Below are positions 7,663 to 16,296 of a stretch of DNA of 64,000 nt, piece by piece. The stretch is from an uncultured Bulleidia sp. (GTDB taxonomy: Bacteria; Bacillota_I; Bacilli_A; Erysipelotrichales; Erysipelotrichaceae), in assembly GCA_947087645.1 (NCBI GenBank), contig CAMUDN010000005.1:1-64000 (forward strand), given 5' to 3'. The notes below the pieces were generated by a model that worked only from the letters and a program-made list of their open reading frames with translations, ran no database searches and was not told where the DNA came from. Position 1 is the stretch's first letter; the number at the start of each line of letters is the position of its first letter. Made by a program: the position numbers and the translations under genes.

Positions 7663-8946
7663 TTAATTTTGTTTAGGCAAAATAAGATTTAAAGTAATAC
7701 CTACAAAAGCAGCTAAAGCTGTACCACTTAAAGTAACTACATTAGCTAATGGTAAAACAGCTCCACCAATACCTATAACTAACATTGCAGAAGCAATTAT
7801 TAAATTACGTTGTAAATTAAAATTAACTTGATTATCAATCAAAACACGTAAACCATTGGAAGCAATAACTCCATAAAGCAAAATAGACATTCCGCCTAAA
7901 ACAGCACTTGGAATAGTTTGAATAAAGGCTGAAACAATAGGAAACATTGATAAGACAATAGCAATGCCAGCTGCCCCTACTGTAACATAAATCGACGCAA
8001 CTTTCGTCATACCAATAACACCAGTATTTTCACCATATGTTGTATTAGCAGGTCCACCTAATAAAGCTGAAACAGATGTAGCAATACCATCACCCATTAA
8101 TGTTCGATCTAAGCCTGGATCTTTGAGAAAATTACGACCTACAATTTTAGATAAAACAGTATGATCACCAATGTGTTCAGATATAGTTACTAAAGTAACT
8201 GGTAAAATTGCCAATGTTTCCGGGCCAAAATAAAATTGCCATTGATCAAAGTGAGCTAATTTAAATGGTAATAAGAAAGAAGGTAAACCGACCCAATGGC
8301 CATTATTGATAATTTCTTTAACCGCTGTAAAATCAACAATGCCAAAAAGAATTGCTGCAATATATCCTAGTACAATACCACATAAGAAAGGAATAATCTT
8401 GAAAAAACCCTTTGCTTTCGTTGAAATCAAAGCTGTTATAACAAAAGTAATAAATGCTACAGCCATTGCTCGAGGATCACCATTTGCAACTAAATTAGCA
8501 TTTTTAATAGCTGATGAAGCTAAGCCTAAACCAATAACCGCAATCATTGGACCAATAACAATAGGTGGTAAAAGACGATCAACCCAATCCTTACCAATTA
8601 ATTTAACAATAAAACCAACAATCACATAAATAACACCTACTAAGAATAAACCTGATAAAGCAGCTTCTTTGGAACCATGCATGGCTTCTACAGCAATCTG
8701 GACAGCTGCTATATATGCGAAACTGCTTCCTAAATAAACAGGTACTTTAAAACCAGTTATAAAAGAATAAATAATCGTTCCTAAACCTGATGCAAATAAA
8801 GCAACCGAAACAGGGAACCCTGTCAAAATAGGTACTAAAATAGTTGCCCCAAACATTGCAAATACATGCTGAAAGCTCAAAAAAAACCATTTTGTTAAAC
8901 TTGGCTTTTCCCGCACATCCAATAACATTCCATTTGTCTCTTTCAT
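7663..8946 (-). CDS. uraA: Uracil permease, NCS2 family
   Basis: Membrane transporter of about 427 residues with the NCS2 layout of some 14 helices; it imports uracil with protons for pyrimidine salvage. Family segments include FQHVFAMFGATILVP near the start, GLASSAIKNANLV, the substrate-region motif ISEHIGDHTVLSKIVGR and a GGPANTTYGENTGVIGMTK segment. I take the ATG at 8946 (MKETNGML) because GGAGGAAAA stands before it; the longer frame from 8982 begins inside the leader terminator. A promoter and attenuator-like leader precede it, so expression probably responds to pyrimidine supply. Confidence 0.92.
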   Translation of the reverse strand: MKETNGMLLDVREKPSLTKWFFLSFQHVFAMFGATILVPILTGFPVSVALFASGLGTIIYSFITGFKVPVYLGSSFAYIAAVQIAVEAMHGSKEAALSGLFLVGVIYVIVGFIVKLIGKDWVDRLLPPIVIGPMIAVIGLGLASSAIKNANLVANGDPRAMAVAFITFVITALISTKAKGFFKIIPFLCGIVLGYIAAILFGIVDFTAVKEIINNGHWVGLPSFLLPFKLAHFDQWQFYFGPETLAILPVTLVTISEHIGDHTVLSKIVGRNFLKDPGLDRTLMGDGIATSVSALLGGPANTTYGENTGVIGMTKVASIYVTVGAAGIAIVLSMFPIVSAFIQTIPSAVLGGMSILLYGVIASNGLRVLIDNQVNFNLQRNLIIASAMLVIGIGGAVLPLANVVTLSGTALAAFVGITLNLILPKQN

Positions 8947-8966
8947 TTTTCCTCCTTCGGTCCCAT

Positions 8967-9050
8967 GAAAAAAGTGACCCATAAGGTCACATTAAATGAC
9001 AAAATTCACTTTTTCCTTTTTGATATCTCGTATCAATTTAAAGGACCCTA
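8967..9050 (-). promoter_or_regulatory. Attenuator-like leader of the uracil permease gene
   Basis: The leader contains a hairpin with stems UCCUUU/AAAGGA and UUGAUA/UAUCAA around CGAGA. A compact terminator follows: GTGACC-TTATG-GGTCAC (8974-8990) then six U (8968-8973), just before the ribosome binding site. A leader GGUCCU can also pair with the GGGACC beside the ribosome binding site, which offers an alternative fold. Uracil permease genes in Firmicutes are often PyrR-attenuated, but I cannot find the usual PyrR-binding AGAGAGG loop, so the controlling ligand or protein is open. Confidence 0.6.
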
Positions 9051-9055
9051 GAGGT

Positions 9056-9084
9056 AATATAGCACAAAATATATACCACCACAA
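9056..9084 (-). promoter_or_regulatory. Promoter of the uracil permease gene
   Basis: TTGTGG (9079-9084) and TATATT (9056-9061) on the minus strand are 17 bases apart. The start would lie about 100 bases before the coding sequence, leaving room for the leader. Confidence 0.55.
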
Positions 9085-9223
9085 CTACTTTAGATATTAT
9101 TCAACATAAAAGATAATATTTCTTAAACAATATTATTATTTGAATATAAAATATTAAAATGATTATAATTGAAACAAAAAATGTATAATTTAATATGTTC
9201 TTTTTACTTATTTAAGGATAAGA

Positions 9224-10630
9224 TTACATCTTAATCAATCTTGTACAACATGCATGGATTAATTCACTATCATGTGTAACTACAATAATTGTTTTTTGTA
9301 GTGATCTTAGTTTTGATAATAATTTAGCTATTTCTTGCATATGTAAATAATCTAAGCCACTTGTCGGTTCATCTAAAACTAAAATTTTTCTATCACTAGC
9401 CAGTGCACATGCGATTGCTAATCGTTGTTTTTGACCACCTGATAAACTTTGGGGATGGCGATTTGCAAGAAATTTTAAATCTAGTTGGTTTAAAATGTTG
9501 ATTGCTTTAGCTTGCTTATTTTCAGTTTTTTTAGGTAAACTAATTAGAACTTCATCTAAAACACTTTCTGTAAAAAGTTGATTACCTGTATTTTGCATAA
9601 CCATAAAACATATTTTTTTACGTTCACGATTATTTAAAATATGACCTTTGTATGTAAAAACACCCTTACAGTTTTTTTCTAAACCACAAAAGCAATTTAA
9701 AAAACTTGTTTTCCCAGCACCATTTTTGCCCACAATCGCTGTAATTTGATTAAGAGCAATTTTCAGAAATTGAATATTTACTATTTTTTTCTTTTCACTG
9801 TTATATGCAAAATTAAAGTTTTCTAATGTAATTACTTGATCATCTTGTTGCCAAGATGGTAGCTTAATCTGCGTTGGTGATTCCATAAATATTGTTCTTA
9901 GACCCATTTTTTGTAAATCTATTTTATTAAGTAAATCTTTTTGTGTAGCTTTAATTTCTTTAACTATTTCACCTTTTTGCATAACAACTAAACGATCCAT
10001 AATATCCCAAAGATAAGCTATTCGATGTTCAGCTATAACAATTGTTTTACCTTCTTTTCGCCAATGTAAAATTAATTTTCTAAGCATCAATGTTGCATCA
10101 TAATCTAAATTTGCTGATGGCTCATCCAATAAAATTATTTTCAATCCTGCTACTTCAATAGAAGCACAAGCTATTTTTTGCTTTTCACCATCAGATAGAT
10201 AAAAAATATTACGGTCCATTAATTCTTCCATATGTAAATTAGCAACTGTTTGATCAATACGCTTATAGATATCCGTTTCTGATAATCCTTGATTTTCACA
10301 TGCAAATGCTAATTCACTAGTTGTATCTACATTATAGAATTGTGATTTAGGATTTTGAAAAACTGTACCAACAACATAAGCTAAATCATATAATTCATTT
10401 TTTTTAATAGAATTACCATTTAGTAATATATCACCCCTTAAATCACCTTGATAAAAACGTGGAATTAAACCATTTATAAGCCGTAGAACGGTTGTTTTAC
10501 CACAGCCTGATGGACCACTTATCAAAACCAATTCACCATCATTAATAGTTAAATTAATATTTTTTAATACACTTGTATTTTGTTTATTTTCTACTCCATA
10601 TTGAAAATAAACATTTTTTAATTCGATCAT
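9224..10630 (-). CDS. ECF-type ABC ATPase with two nucleotide-binding domains
   Basis: Cytoplasmic protein of 468 residues made of two ABC ATPase domains in one chain, like the fused EcfA/YkoD type. Domain 1 has Walker A GPSGCGKTTVLRLI, signature LSDGEKQKIACAS and Walker B IILLDEPSANLD. Domain 2 has GKNGAGKTSFLN, LSGGQKQRLAIACAL and ILVLDEPTSGLD. It overlaps the EcfT-like gene by 4 bases and is last in the TetR-controlled operon. It should power the MptD-family S component two genes upstream. Confidence 0.9.
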   Translation of the reverse strand: MIELKNVYFQYGVENKQNTSVLKNINLTINDGELVLISGPSGCGKTTVLRLINGLIPRFYQGDLRGDILLNGNSIKKNELYDLAYVVGTVFQNPKSQFYNVDTTSELAFACENQGLSETDIYKRIDQTVANLHMEELMDRNIFYLSDGEKQKIACASIEVAGLKIILLDEPSANLDYDATLMLRKLILHWRKEGKTIVIAEHRIAYLWDIMDRLVVMQKGEIVKEIKATQKDLLNKIDLQKMGLRTIFMESPTQIKLPSWQQDDQVITLENFNFAYNSEKKKIVNIQFLKIALNQITAIVGKNGAGKTSFLNCFCGLEKNCKGVFTYKGHILNNRERKKICFMVMQNTGNQLFTESVLDEVLISLPKKTENKQAKAINILNQLDLKFLANRHPQSLSGGQKQRLAIACALASDRKILVLDEPTSGLDYLHMQEIAKLLSKLRSLQKTIIVVTHDSELIHACCTRLIKM

Positions 10631-11364
10631 ATTACTACTCCTAAAATACTACATAGCCAAAAAAATATGACCAGTAAAGAAAATATTAAGAATAACCAAT
10701 CCTGTATTTGCAAACCAATTTGACAAATATTTGTTCGCTTAATCGAAGACCCTAATCCACGAATTAAAGCAGCCGCCGATAATTCTTCTCCAATACGAAC
10801 ACTCGAACTAATCATTGGAATTAATTGATACTCTATTATTTTTTCAATACCTACTTTTCCAAGATGAATCTCACGCATATCCATAGCTCGATAAATTGCT
10901 TTCCATTCTGTTGCAATTGTTGGAAACATCCGAAACATAACAGACATTGGCACAATAATAGCTTTGGGTATATAAATTTTTTCCATTGCTGAAATAAATT
11001 CACTAACAGAAGTTGTTGCAATCAAATATTCTCCCATCGCAAATGTTACAACAAAACGGGTAAAAATATTTCCACACATTAAAGCAATAAACTTTAATAT
11101 GTTAGGTAAATATGGCATTACGAAAAGACAACCATAACCAATTATTAACATGAGGCTGACATGAACAAATTTTTGCCATTTTTTTTCTATTAAAAGTAAT
11201 ATAAAAGGAATAATAGATAATATAAGTCTAATATATTGAAAATGTGAACCACCTATACCACCTAATACAAATATTGCTAACATTAAAACAAGAACTATTT
11301 TGACACGTGGATCTAGAAAACTACGCTTTTTCTTTTGGGCTATTAGTGATGAGTAATTCATCAA
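10627..11364 (-). CDS. ECF transporter T component (CbiQ/EcfT family)
   Basis: Membrane coupling protein of 245 residues. It starts with the family's cytoplasmic segment SFLDPRVKIVLVLMLAIF, has several helices and carries the AALIRGLGS coupling motif near residue 200. The other coupling region, MDMREIHLG, departs somewhat from the usual A-R-G form. It links the S component to the double ATPase and overlaps both neighbours by 4 bases, so production of the three parts is coupled. Confidence 0.85.
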   Translation of the reverse strand: MMNYSSLIAQKKKRSFLDPRVKIVLVLMLAIFVLGGIGGSHFQYIRLILSIIPFILLLIEKKWQKFVHVSLMLIIGYGCLFVMPYLPNILKFIALMCGNIFTRFVVTFAMGEYLIATTSVSEFISAMEKIYIPKAIIVPMSVMFRMFPTIATEWKAIYRAMDMREIHLGKVGIEKIIEYQLIPMISSSVRIGEELSAAALIRGLGSSIKRTNICQIGLQIQDWLFLIFSLLVIFFWLCSILGVVI

Positions 11365-11945
11365 ATAAGACCAGCTTTCTCAAAATGTTTTTGTAAAACT
11401 TTTTGACCAAGCAATCCTCCTAAAATACCACAAACAAAGCAAGCAATAAAAAGAATAACAGCCATCCAACTTGGCATTAATTTAGTCACTGCATCAGCAT
11501 ATGCTTGACCAAAACTTGCTCGTTGAGCAAAATATTGTTCAGGATTAATAAATAATGGTAAATAATTACCAAAAATCCATAGGCTAAAGAAGCCATAAGC
11601 GACAACTGCTTTTTTAGCACTTCTATAACTGCCACTCTTAAAAATAGCTTCAGCAATCAAACCGGCGATAAAACTAGTTAATAATGGCCATAATCCCATA
11701 CCAGTAAATAACATTAACAAGCCCATAATAATTGCCATAATAAAAATCATTCCTGTCTTCTTTACTTTTGTCAAAAAAAGCATAAAAGGAATACCACCTA
11801 TAATTGGTACAAACACTGAAAGAAGAGGTAGAAAAATAGGTATCATTCCTAACATTGCTACAACAAATAAAATAACAAAATAAATTGCTCCAAATATACC
11901 AATATTCATCAAATCATGACCATTTAATTTATTTTCATTTTTCAT
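11361..11945 (-). CDS. MptD-family ECF S component
   Basis: Substrate-binding membrane protein of 194 residues with about five or six helices. The N-terminus (KLNGHDLMNIGIFGAIYF) and the FMLFLTKVKKTGMIF segment fit the MptD/Trep_Strep group of putative S components. No substrate is known from sequence alone. The family often sits beside heterodimeric ABC proteins of the YbtP/YbtQ type, as here. It lies 27 bases after the second ABC exporter-fold gene, with AGGGAGG as ribosome binding site, and overlaps the T component by 4 bases. Confidence 0.8.
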   Translation of the reverse strand: MKNENKLNGHDLMNIGIFGAIYFVILFVVAMLGMIPIFLPLLSVFVPIIGGIPFMLFLTKVKKTGMIFIMAIIMGLLMLFTGMGLWPLLTSFIAGLIAEAIFKSGSYRSAKKAVVAYGFFSLWIFGNYLPLFINPEQYFAQRASFGQAYADAVTKLMPSWMAVILFIACFVCGILGGLLGQKVLQKHFEKAGLI

Positions 11946-11972
11946 AATAATTTCCTCCCTATTAAATTAAAA

Positions 11973-13712
11973 TTATTTACTTATTTTCCAATTTATCGCT
12001 TCATTTCTATCATTAATCAATTTACGATAAATGCCATTTTGTTTCATCAATTCGGCATGTTTTCCACGTTGCACAATTTTTCCTTTATCTACTACTAAAA
12101 TTTGATCTGCATTTCTTACAGTCTTCAAACGATGAGCAATCATAATTACCGTTTTTTCCTTTGTCAATTGCTGAATAGCATGCATCAACTCATTTTCATT
12201 TTCTGGATCAACATTCGCAGTTGCTTCATCTAAAAAGATAATTGGTGCATTTTTTAAAATGGCACGGGCAATTGAAATACGTTGTTTTTCACCACCCGAA
12301 AGATTAGCTCCACCTTCACCAATTATCGTGTCATAACCATTTGGTAAAGCCGAAATAAAATCATGGCAACAAGCTTTTTTAGCTGCTAAAATAACTTCTT
12401 CCATTGGAGTATCAATTCGTCCAAAGCGAATATTATTCGCAATCGTATCATGAAAAAGATAGACTGTTTGAAAAACAAAACTAAAATTATTCATTAAAGA
12501 ATCCATTTCATATTCTTTAACATTATGATCACCGAGTATAATTTCACCTTTATCAACATCCCAAAAACGAGCTAGTAAATTTACTAATGTCGTTTTACCA
12601 CCACCTGATGGACCAACAATTGCTGTTGTCGTTTTTTCTGGAATATATAAAGAAATATCATCAATTATCTTTCTTCTAGCATATGAAAAAGAAATATTTT
12701 GAACTTTAAAATCATGTTTTTTAGGCTGAATTTTAGCACCCGAAATATCCATCTGTGGCATCTTTAAAATATCTTGTACACGATCAACACTAAGATCAAC
12801 AACCCGTAAAAGAGCAGAATATTGTCCTGCGCTTTCAAGACTAGCATAAATAATAAAAGCTGCAATTACCATGACGATAGCAATTAAAGCATCCATACTA
12901 TGCAAACAATAAAAAATACAAGAAAAAGCAATCATCAATACACCAGTTAATTTAACAATCAAACTCTGTAATGACATATAAGGAATCAATTTCAATTCCA
13001 TTTCAATATTTATCATCTTGTTAGCTAAATTAGCAGCATTTACTTCTTTACATTTAGAACCTGTTAAATGATACGACTTAACTTCAGCCATACCTTGAAC
13101 ATATTCCAATACTTTATCAACAAGTTTTTCATCATATTTAATTTTCTTATCAGCTAATTTACCAGCTGCTATCTGTAATTTACTATTAGCTAAAAGAAAT
13201 AAAATAAAGCCTAATAATAATACTAATGCTATTCGCCAATCAAAGAAAAAGAGCATCCCAATAATTAAGATTGTTGTTAATAATCCTTCACAAACAAGCA
13301 TAATAACACGTGTTGCTACACTTTCAAGCGATTCCATAACATTTGTTGTTACCGAAGTAATCTTACCAATACTATGATCATTAAAATAACCCATTGGCAG
13401 ATAACGCATATGTTCAGCTATCTCAATTCTTTTCTTGGCACATGTATCATACCCCCCTTCTGTTTGTAACATAGCTGTTTTTGCTTTAACAATACCTTCA
13501 CCACCAACACTAACAAGCATAATGACTAATGCTAAAAAAAGATCATGAGTTTCTACTTTATCATTTAAAAGAGCACGAATAATTACAGCAATAGCTGGAA
13601 TTTTTAATGCACCAAAAAATGATTGTAAAGCACTAAGCCAAATTGATAGCCAAAATTTATGACGATTCTCTTTACGACAGAAGGCAAAAAACTTTTTTAT
13701 AATTTTAATCAT
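11973..13712 (-). CDS. ABC transporter with fused membrane and ATPase domains, subunit B
   Basis: A 579-residue half-transporter with a six-helix exporter-fold membrane domain (about 1-320) and an ATPase domain. Walker A is GPSGGGKTTLVNLL, signature LSGGEKQRISIARAIL, Walker B IIFLDEATANVD, switch His in IAHRL. It overlaps its partner by 8 bases, so the two most likely form a heterodimer. The fold usually exports, but YbtP/YbtQ- and IrtA/IrtB-type members import siderophores, and the attached ECF importer favours that here. Confidence 0.85.
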   Translation of the reverse strand: MIKIIKKFFAFCRKENRHKFWLSIWLSALQSFFGALKIPAIAVIIRALLNDKVETHDLFLALVIMLVSVGGEGIVKAKTAMLQTEGGYDTCAKKRIEIAEHMRYLPMGYFNDHSIGKITSVTTNVMESLESVATRVIMLVCEGLLTTILIIGMLFFFDWRIALVLLLGFILFLLANSKLQIAAGKLADKKIKYDEKLVDKVLEYVQGMAEVKSYHLTGSKCKEVNAANLANKMINIEMELKLIPYMSLQSLIVKLTGVLMIAFSCIFYCLHSMDALIAIVMVIAAFIIYASLESAGQYSALLRVVDLSVDRVQDILKMPQMDISGAKIQPKKHDFKVQNISFSYARRKIIDDISLYIPEKTTTAIVGPSGGGKTTLVNLLARFWDVDKGEIILGDHNVKEYEMDSLMNNFSFVFQTVYLFHDTIANNIRFGRIDTPMEEVILAAKKACCHDFISALPNGYDTIIGEGGANLSGGEKQRISIARAILKNAPIIFLDEATANVDPENENELMHAIQQLTKEKTVIMIAHRLKTVRNADQILVVDKGKIVQRGKHAELMKQNGIYRKLINDRNEAINWKISK

Positions 13713-15450
13713 TATCTTTCACCTCCATATGCTCATGCCACATTTTTTCATATAAACCATGATGAGCAAGCAATTCATCATGTGTTCCATGATCAACTAT
13801 TAATCCTTTGTCAACAACATAAATACAATCTGCCGTAGTAATCGTTGAAAGACGATGGGCAATCACAATTTGTGTTTTGCCTCTTGTTAATTCACTAATT
13901 GACTTTTGAATTAATGCTTCATTTTCTGGATCCATATATGCAGTCGCTTCATCTAAAATCACAATTGGGGCTTTTTTAAGCATTGCTCTAGCAATCGCTA
14001 TTCGCTGTCTTTCACCACCCGAAAGATGACTTCCCGAAGAACCGACTACTGTATCATAACCATCTTCTAAACTAAGAATAAAATCATGACATCCACTCTG
14101 TTTAGCAACTTGTTCAACTTCTTTATCAGTTGCACTAGGACAACCTAAACGAATATTTTCCCTAACTGTCATATTAAATAAAAAATTATCTTGTGAAACA
14201 AAAGCAATTTTATCAACATAATCACGCCAAGAAATATCACGAATATCTTTATTACCCAATGTTATTTTTCCTTTATTTACATCCCATAAAGCAGCAATTA
14301 AACGAGCAATCGTACTTTTACCACTACCGGAAGGACCAACCAATGCAACAAAACTACCTTCTGGCACAGTTAATGATATGCCATGTAAAACTTCTTTTTC
14401 ATGATAAGCAAAATAAACATCATCTAACTTTATATTATTATCTCTAACTGTTTCACCTTTTATAGGTCGTTTCATCTCCGGTATATTTAAAATTTTTTGC
14501 ACTTCACCAAAAATAGTGCTCATCTTCATTAAATCATCAGTATAACTCATTAATGTTATAAGAGGGGTAATTAAACCAACTGATAAAATCAAAATAGTAA
14601 CTAAATTTTGAGCAGAAAGAACTTGATTTTTAACAAGTAAACCACCAATTGGTAAAACAAAAAGTAATGTTGCTGGCATAATCACTATTGCTGATGTAAA
14701 AGGTACAATACTTTCTTTCATCCAATCAATATAGCTATGTGCTGCTTCATTTGCATCATGAACAAAACGTTCATAAGAACTCTTAGTCTTACCAAAGACC
14801 TTAATTACTTGAATACCACCAATATATTCCACTGCCGTATCATTTAATGCTTTTGTAGCATCAATTGTGTGCTGATAAAATGGAGCACTCCTTTTCATCA
14901 TATATGCATAACAAAACATTCCTATCGGTATTGTTGCAATAGATGCTAATCCCATCTGCCAATCTAAGATAAAAATATATACCATAATAAAGATAGGGAC
15001 TAATAAATTAGCTGTAAATTCAGGAACAATATGAGCTAATGTTGTTTCAATACTATCAATACGCTCAATAAGGGTATTTTTTAAAGCTCCTGAACTCTGC
15101 TCAAGTACTATTCCCAGTGGTATTTTAGCTAATTTTTCAAGACATCTTTTTCTTATTTCAGCAAGTACTGTAAATGTTGCCTGATGACTCAAACTGGTAC
15201 TTAAGGCATGAAACAATACACGACCAAACCAAAAAATAGCCATTAACAAACATGCAATCAAATAAAAAGATAAATCATAATTTTCATTCATCAATCCATA
15301 TACAATACTTACAACCACGAAATAAGGAGCAATTGAAAAAGCTACCCCAATTATCGCTAAAATAACACTAAAAACATATTGTCTTTTGTGCTTACCTGTT
15401 TGTCCTAATACCCACGCCATAGGTGAAGCATGATTTGGTACTTTTTCCAT
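13705..15450 (-). CDS. ABC transporter with fused membrane and ATPase domains, subunit A
   Basis: A 581-residue half-transporter and first structural gene of the operon. The N-terminal membrane domain begins near residue 25 (KRQYVFSVILAIIGVAF). The ATPase domain has GPSGSGKSTIARLI, LSGGERQRIAIARAML and IVILDEATAYMD. Both subunits keep the catalytic Glu after Walker B, so neither site is obviously degenerate. AAGGAGG precedes the ATG. A perfect dyad lies 32 bases upstream of the start codon and the TetR gene lies just before it, so TetR repression is likely. Confidence 0.85.
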   Translation of the reverse strand: MEKVPNHASPMAWVLGQTGKHKRQYVFSVILAIIGVAFSIAPYFVVVSIVYGLMNENYDLSFYLIACLLMAIFWFGRVLFHALSTSLSHQATFTVLAEIRKRCLEKLAKIPLGIVLEQSSGALKNTLIERIDSIETTLAHIVPEFTANLLVPIFIMVYIFILDWQMGLASIATIPIGMFCYAYMMKRSAPFYQHTIDATKALNDTAVEYIGGIQVIKVFGKTKSSYERFVHDANEAAHSYIDWMKESIVPFTSAIVIMPATLLFVLPIGGLLVKNQVLSAQNLVTILILSVGLITPLITLMSYTDDLMKMSTIFGEVQKILNIPEMKRPIKGETVRDNNIKLDDVYFAYHEKEVLHGISLTVPEGSFVALVGPSGSGKSTIARLIAALWDVNKGKITLGNKDIRDISWRDYVDKIAFVSQDNFLFNMTVRENIRLGCPSATDKEVEQVAKQSGCHDFILSLEDGYDTVVGSSGSHLSGGERQRIAIARAMLKKAPIVILDEATAYMDPENEALIQKSISELTRGKTQIVIAHRLSTITTADCIYVVDKGLIVDHGTHDELLAHHGLYEKMWHEHMEVKDND

Positions 15451-15481
15451 AAGTAAACCTCCTTATAATTTATTAGCTAAC

Positions 15482-15511
15482 AATATAAGTTAGTGTACGC
15501 TAACTTATATT
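15482..15511. promoter_or_regulatory. Probable TetR operator before the ABC operon
   Basis: Perfect 12-base arms AATATAAGTTAG and CTAACTTATATT flank TGTACG. On the minus strand the dyad ends in TATATT, a candidate -10, so a bound repressor would cover the promoter spacer. TTAGCTAAC follows at 15473-15481 and recurs before the tetR gene, which suggests control of both transcripts. Confidence 0.7.
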
Positions 15512-15523
15512 TAAATTTTTTGC

Positions 15524-15544
15524 CTATCTTCAAATTGAAGATAG
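15524..15544. terminator. Hairpin between tetR and the ABC operon
   Basis: CTATCTTCAA and TTGAAGATAG flank one base, just after the tetR stop codon. The tract following it on the tetR strand is A-rich rather than U-rich, while the T-run lies on the other side. It may be a weak terminator or only a processing hairpin. Confidence 0.4.
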
Positions 15545-15552
15545 ACAATTTT

Positions 15553-16164
15553 TTATTTAAAGCCAAGTAATTTTTTCCAACTTGGTAGAAAAAATTCTTC
15601 CACTATTTTTAAGCAATGCAACGCTTCATCTAAACTATAGCGATGTAAAACAGGTTCAAAAAGAGATGTCATATAAGCCGAAAGAAGAAGATGTAAAGAT
15701 TTTTCATCAACATTCCATGGTGCATATCCTTGTTCTTTTAAAACAGGTAAATAAGATAAAAGTTGTTTTTGATTTTTAATTATTAAATCATTCAGAAAAT
15801 GATCATATCTACTGCCTTGTGACTTTACTAATAATAGATAATACTCGTCCATATGTGGATAAATAATTTCCCGCATCATATCAATTTCCGAATCACGCCA
15901 ATATAAATTTTCCTTTCGCTGAACAGCTTCTAAATAATAAGTCACATGTGCATCAAGCCAATGATTGATACGATCTATCGCAGGAGCAACAACTTGTGCA
16001 AATAAATCTTCCTTATCTATACAATGACGATAAATACCCGAAGCCGTCAAACCACAACGCTTACCAATATGACGCATAGAAGACTTCATAAAACCAAATT
16101 CCATAAATTCCTCATATGCAGCAACCATAATTTTTTGATGATTTTCTGTTTTATCTCTTGGCAT
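15553..16164 (-). CDS. TetR/AcrR-family repressor
   Basis: Regulator of about 203 residues. The N-terminal helix-turn-helix includes FMKSSMRHIGKRCGLTASG followed by IYRHC, the usual GxYxHF-like site in TetR proteins. The rest is a helical ligand-binding domain with no recognisable signature. I choose the ATG at 16164 because AGAGG stands six bases before it; the longer frame from 16197 reads through the palindrome. It lies on the same strand as, and 100 bases before, the ABC/ECF operon. Shared TTAGCTAAC sequences suggest it represses both itself and the operon. Confidence 0.85.
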   Translation of the reverse strand: MPRDKTENHQKIMVAAYEEFMEFGFMKSSMRHIGKRCGLTASGIYRHCIDKEDLFAQVVAPAIDRINHWLDAHVTYYLEAVQRKENLYWRDSEIDMMREIIYPHMDEYYLLLVKSQGSRYDHFLNDLIIKNQKQLLSYLPVLKEQGYAPWNVDEKSLHLLLSAYMTSLFEPVLHRYSLDEALHCLKIVEEFFLPSWKKLLGFK

Positions 16165-16186
16165 TATTACCTCTTCGCTTACACCG

Positions 16187-16196
16187 TTAGCTAACA
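16187..16196. promoter_or_regulatory. Probable TetR autoregulatory site
   Basis: GTTAGCTAAC is a perfect 10-base palindrome 23 bases upstream of the tetR start codon. Nine of its bases recur at 15473-15481 beside the operator of the ABC operon. Confidence 0.5.
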
Positions 16197-16250
16197 CATA
16201 TAAAGTATCATTTTATAAATCAATTAGCAAGTAAATTTATTATATAAATG

Positions 16251-16293
16251 AAAAAAGAATTATCAGTTTAAAAAACACTGATAACTCTTTTTT
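16251..16293 (-). terminator. Terminator of pepC
   Basis: GAGTTATCAGT and ACTGATAATTC pair with one mismatch around an A/T-rich loop, directly after the pepC stop codon, and are followed by TTTTTT on the minus strand. Confidence 0.85.
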
Positions 16294-16296
16294 AAA

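Noticed and set aside
8947..8982. Upstream in-frame ATG extending the uracil permease by 12 codons
   Set aside because: It begins inside the leader terminator and has no ribosome binding site; the family start fits the ATG at 8946.
9020..9055. Possible ykkC-type riboswitch, because CUAGGGUCC appears in the uracil permease leader
   Set aside because: Only the first short strand resembles that family; the other conserved blocks (GGUCCGAGAG and the downstream GGGA regions) are missing.
14193..14447. 84-codon plus-strand frame
   Set aside because: It is antisense to the ATPase domain of the ABC exporter-fold protein and has low-complexity content typical of a shadow frame.
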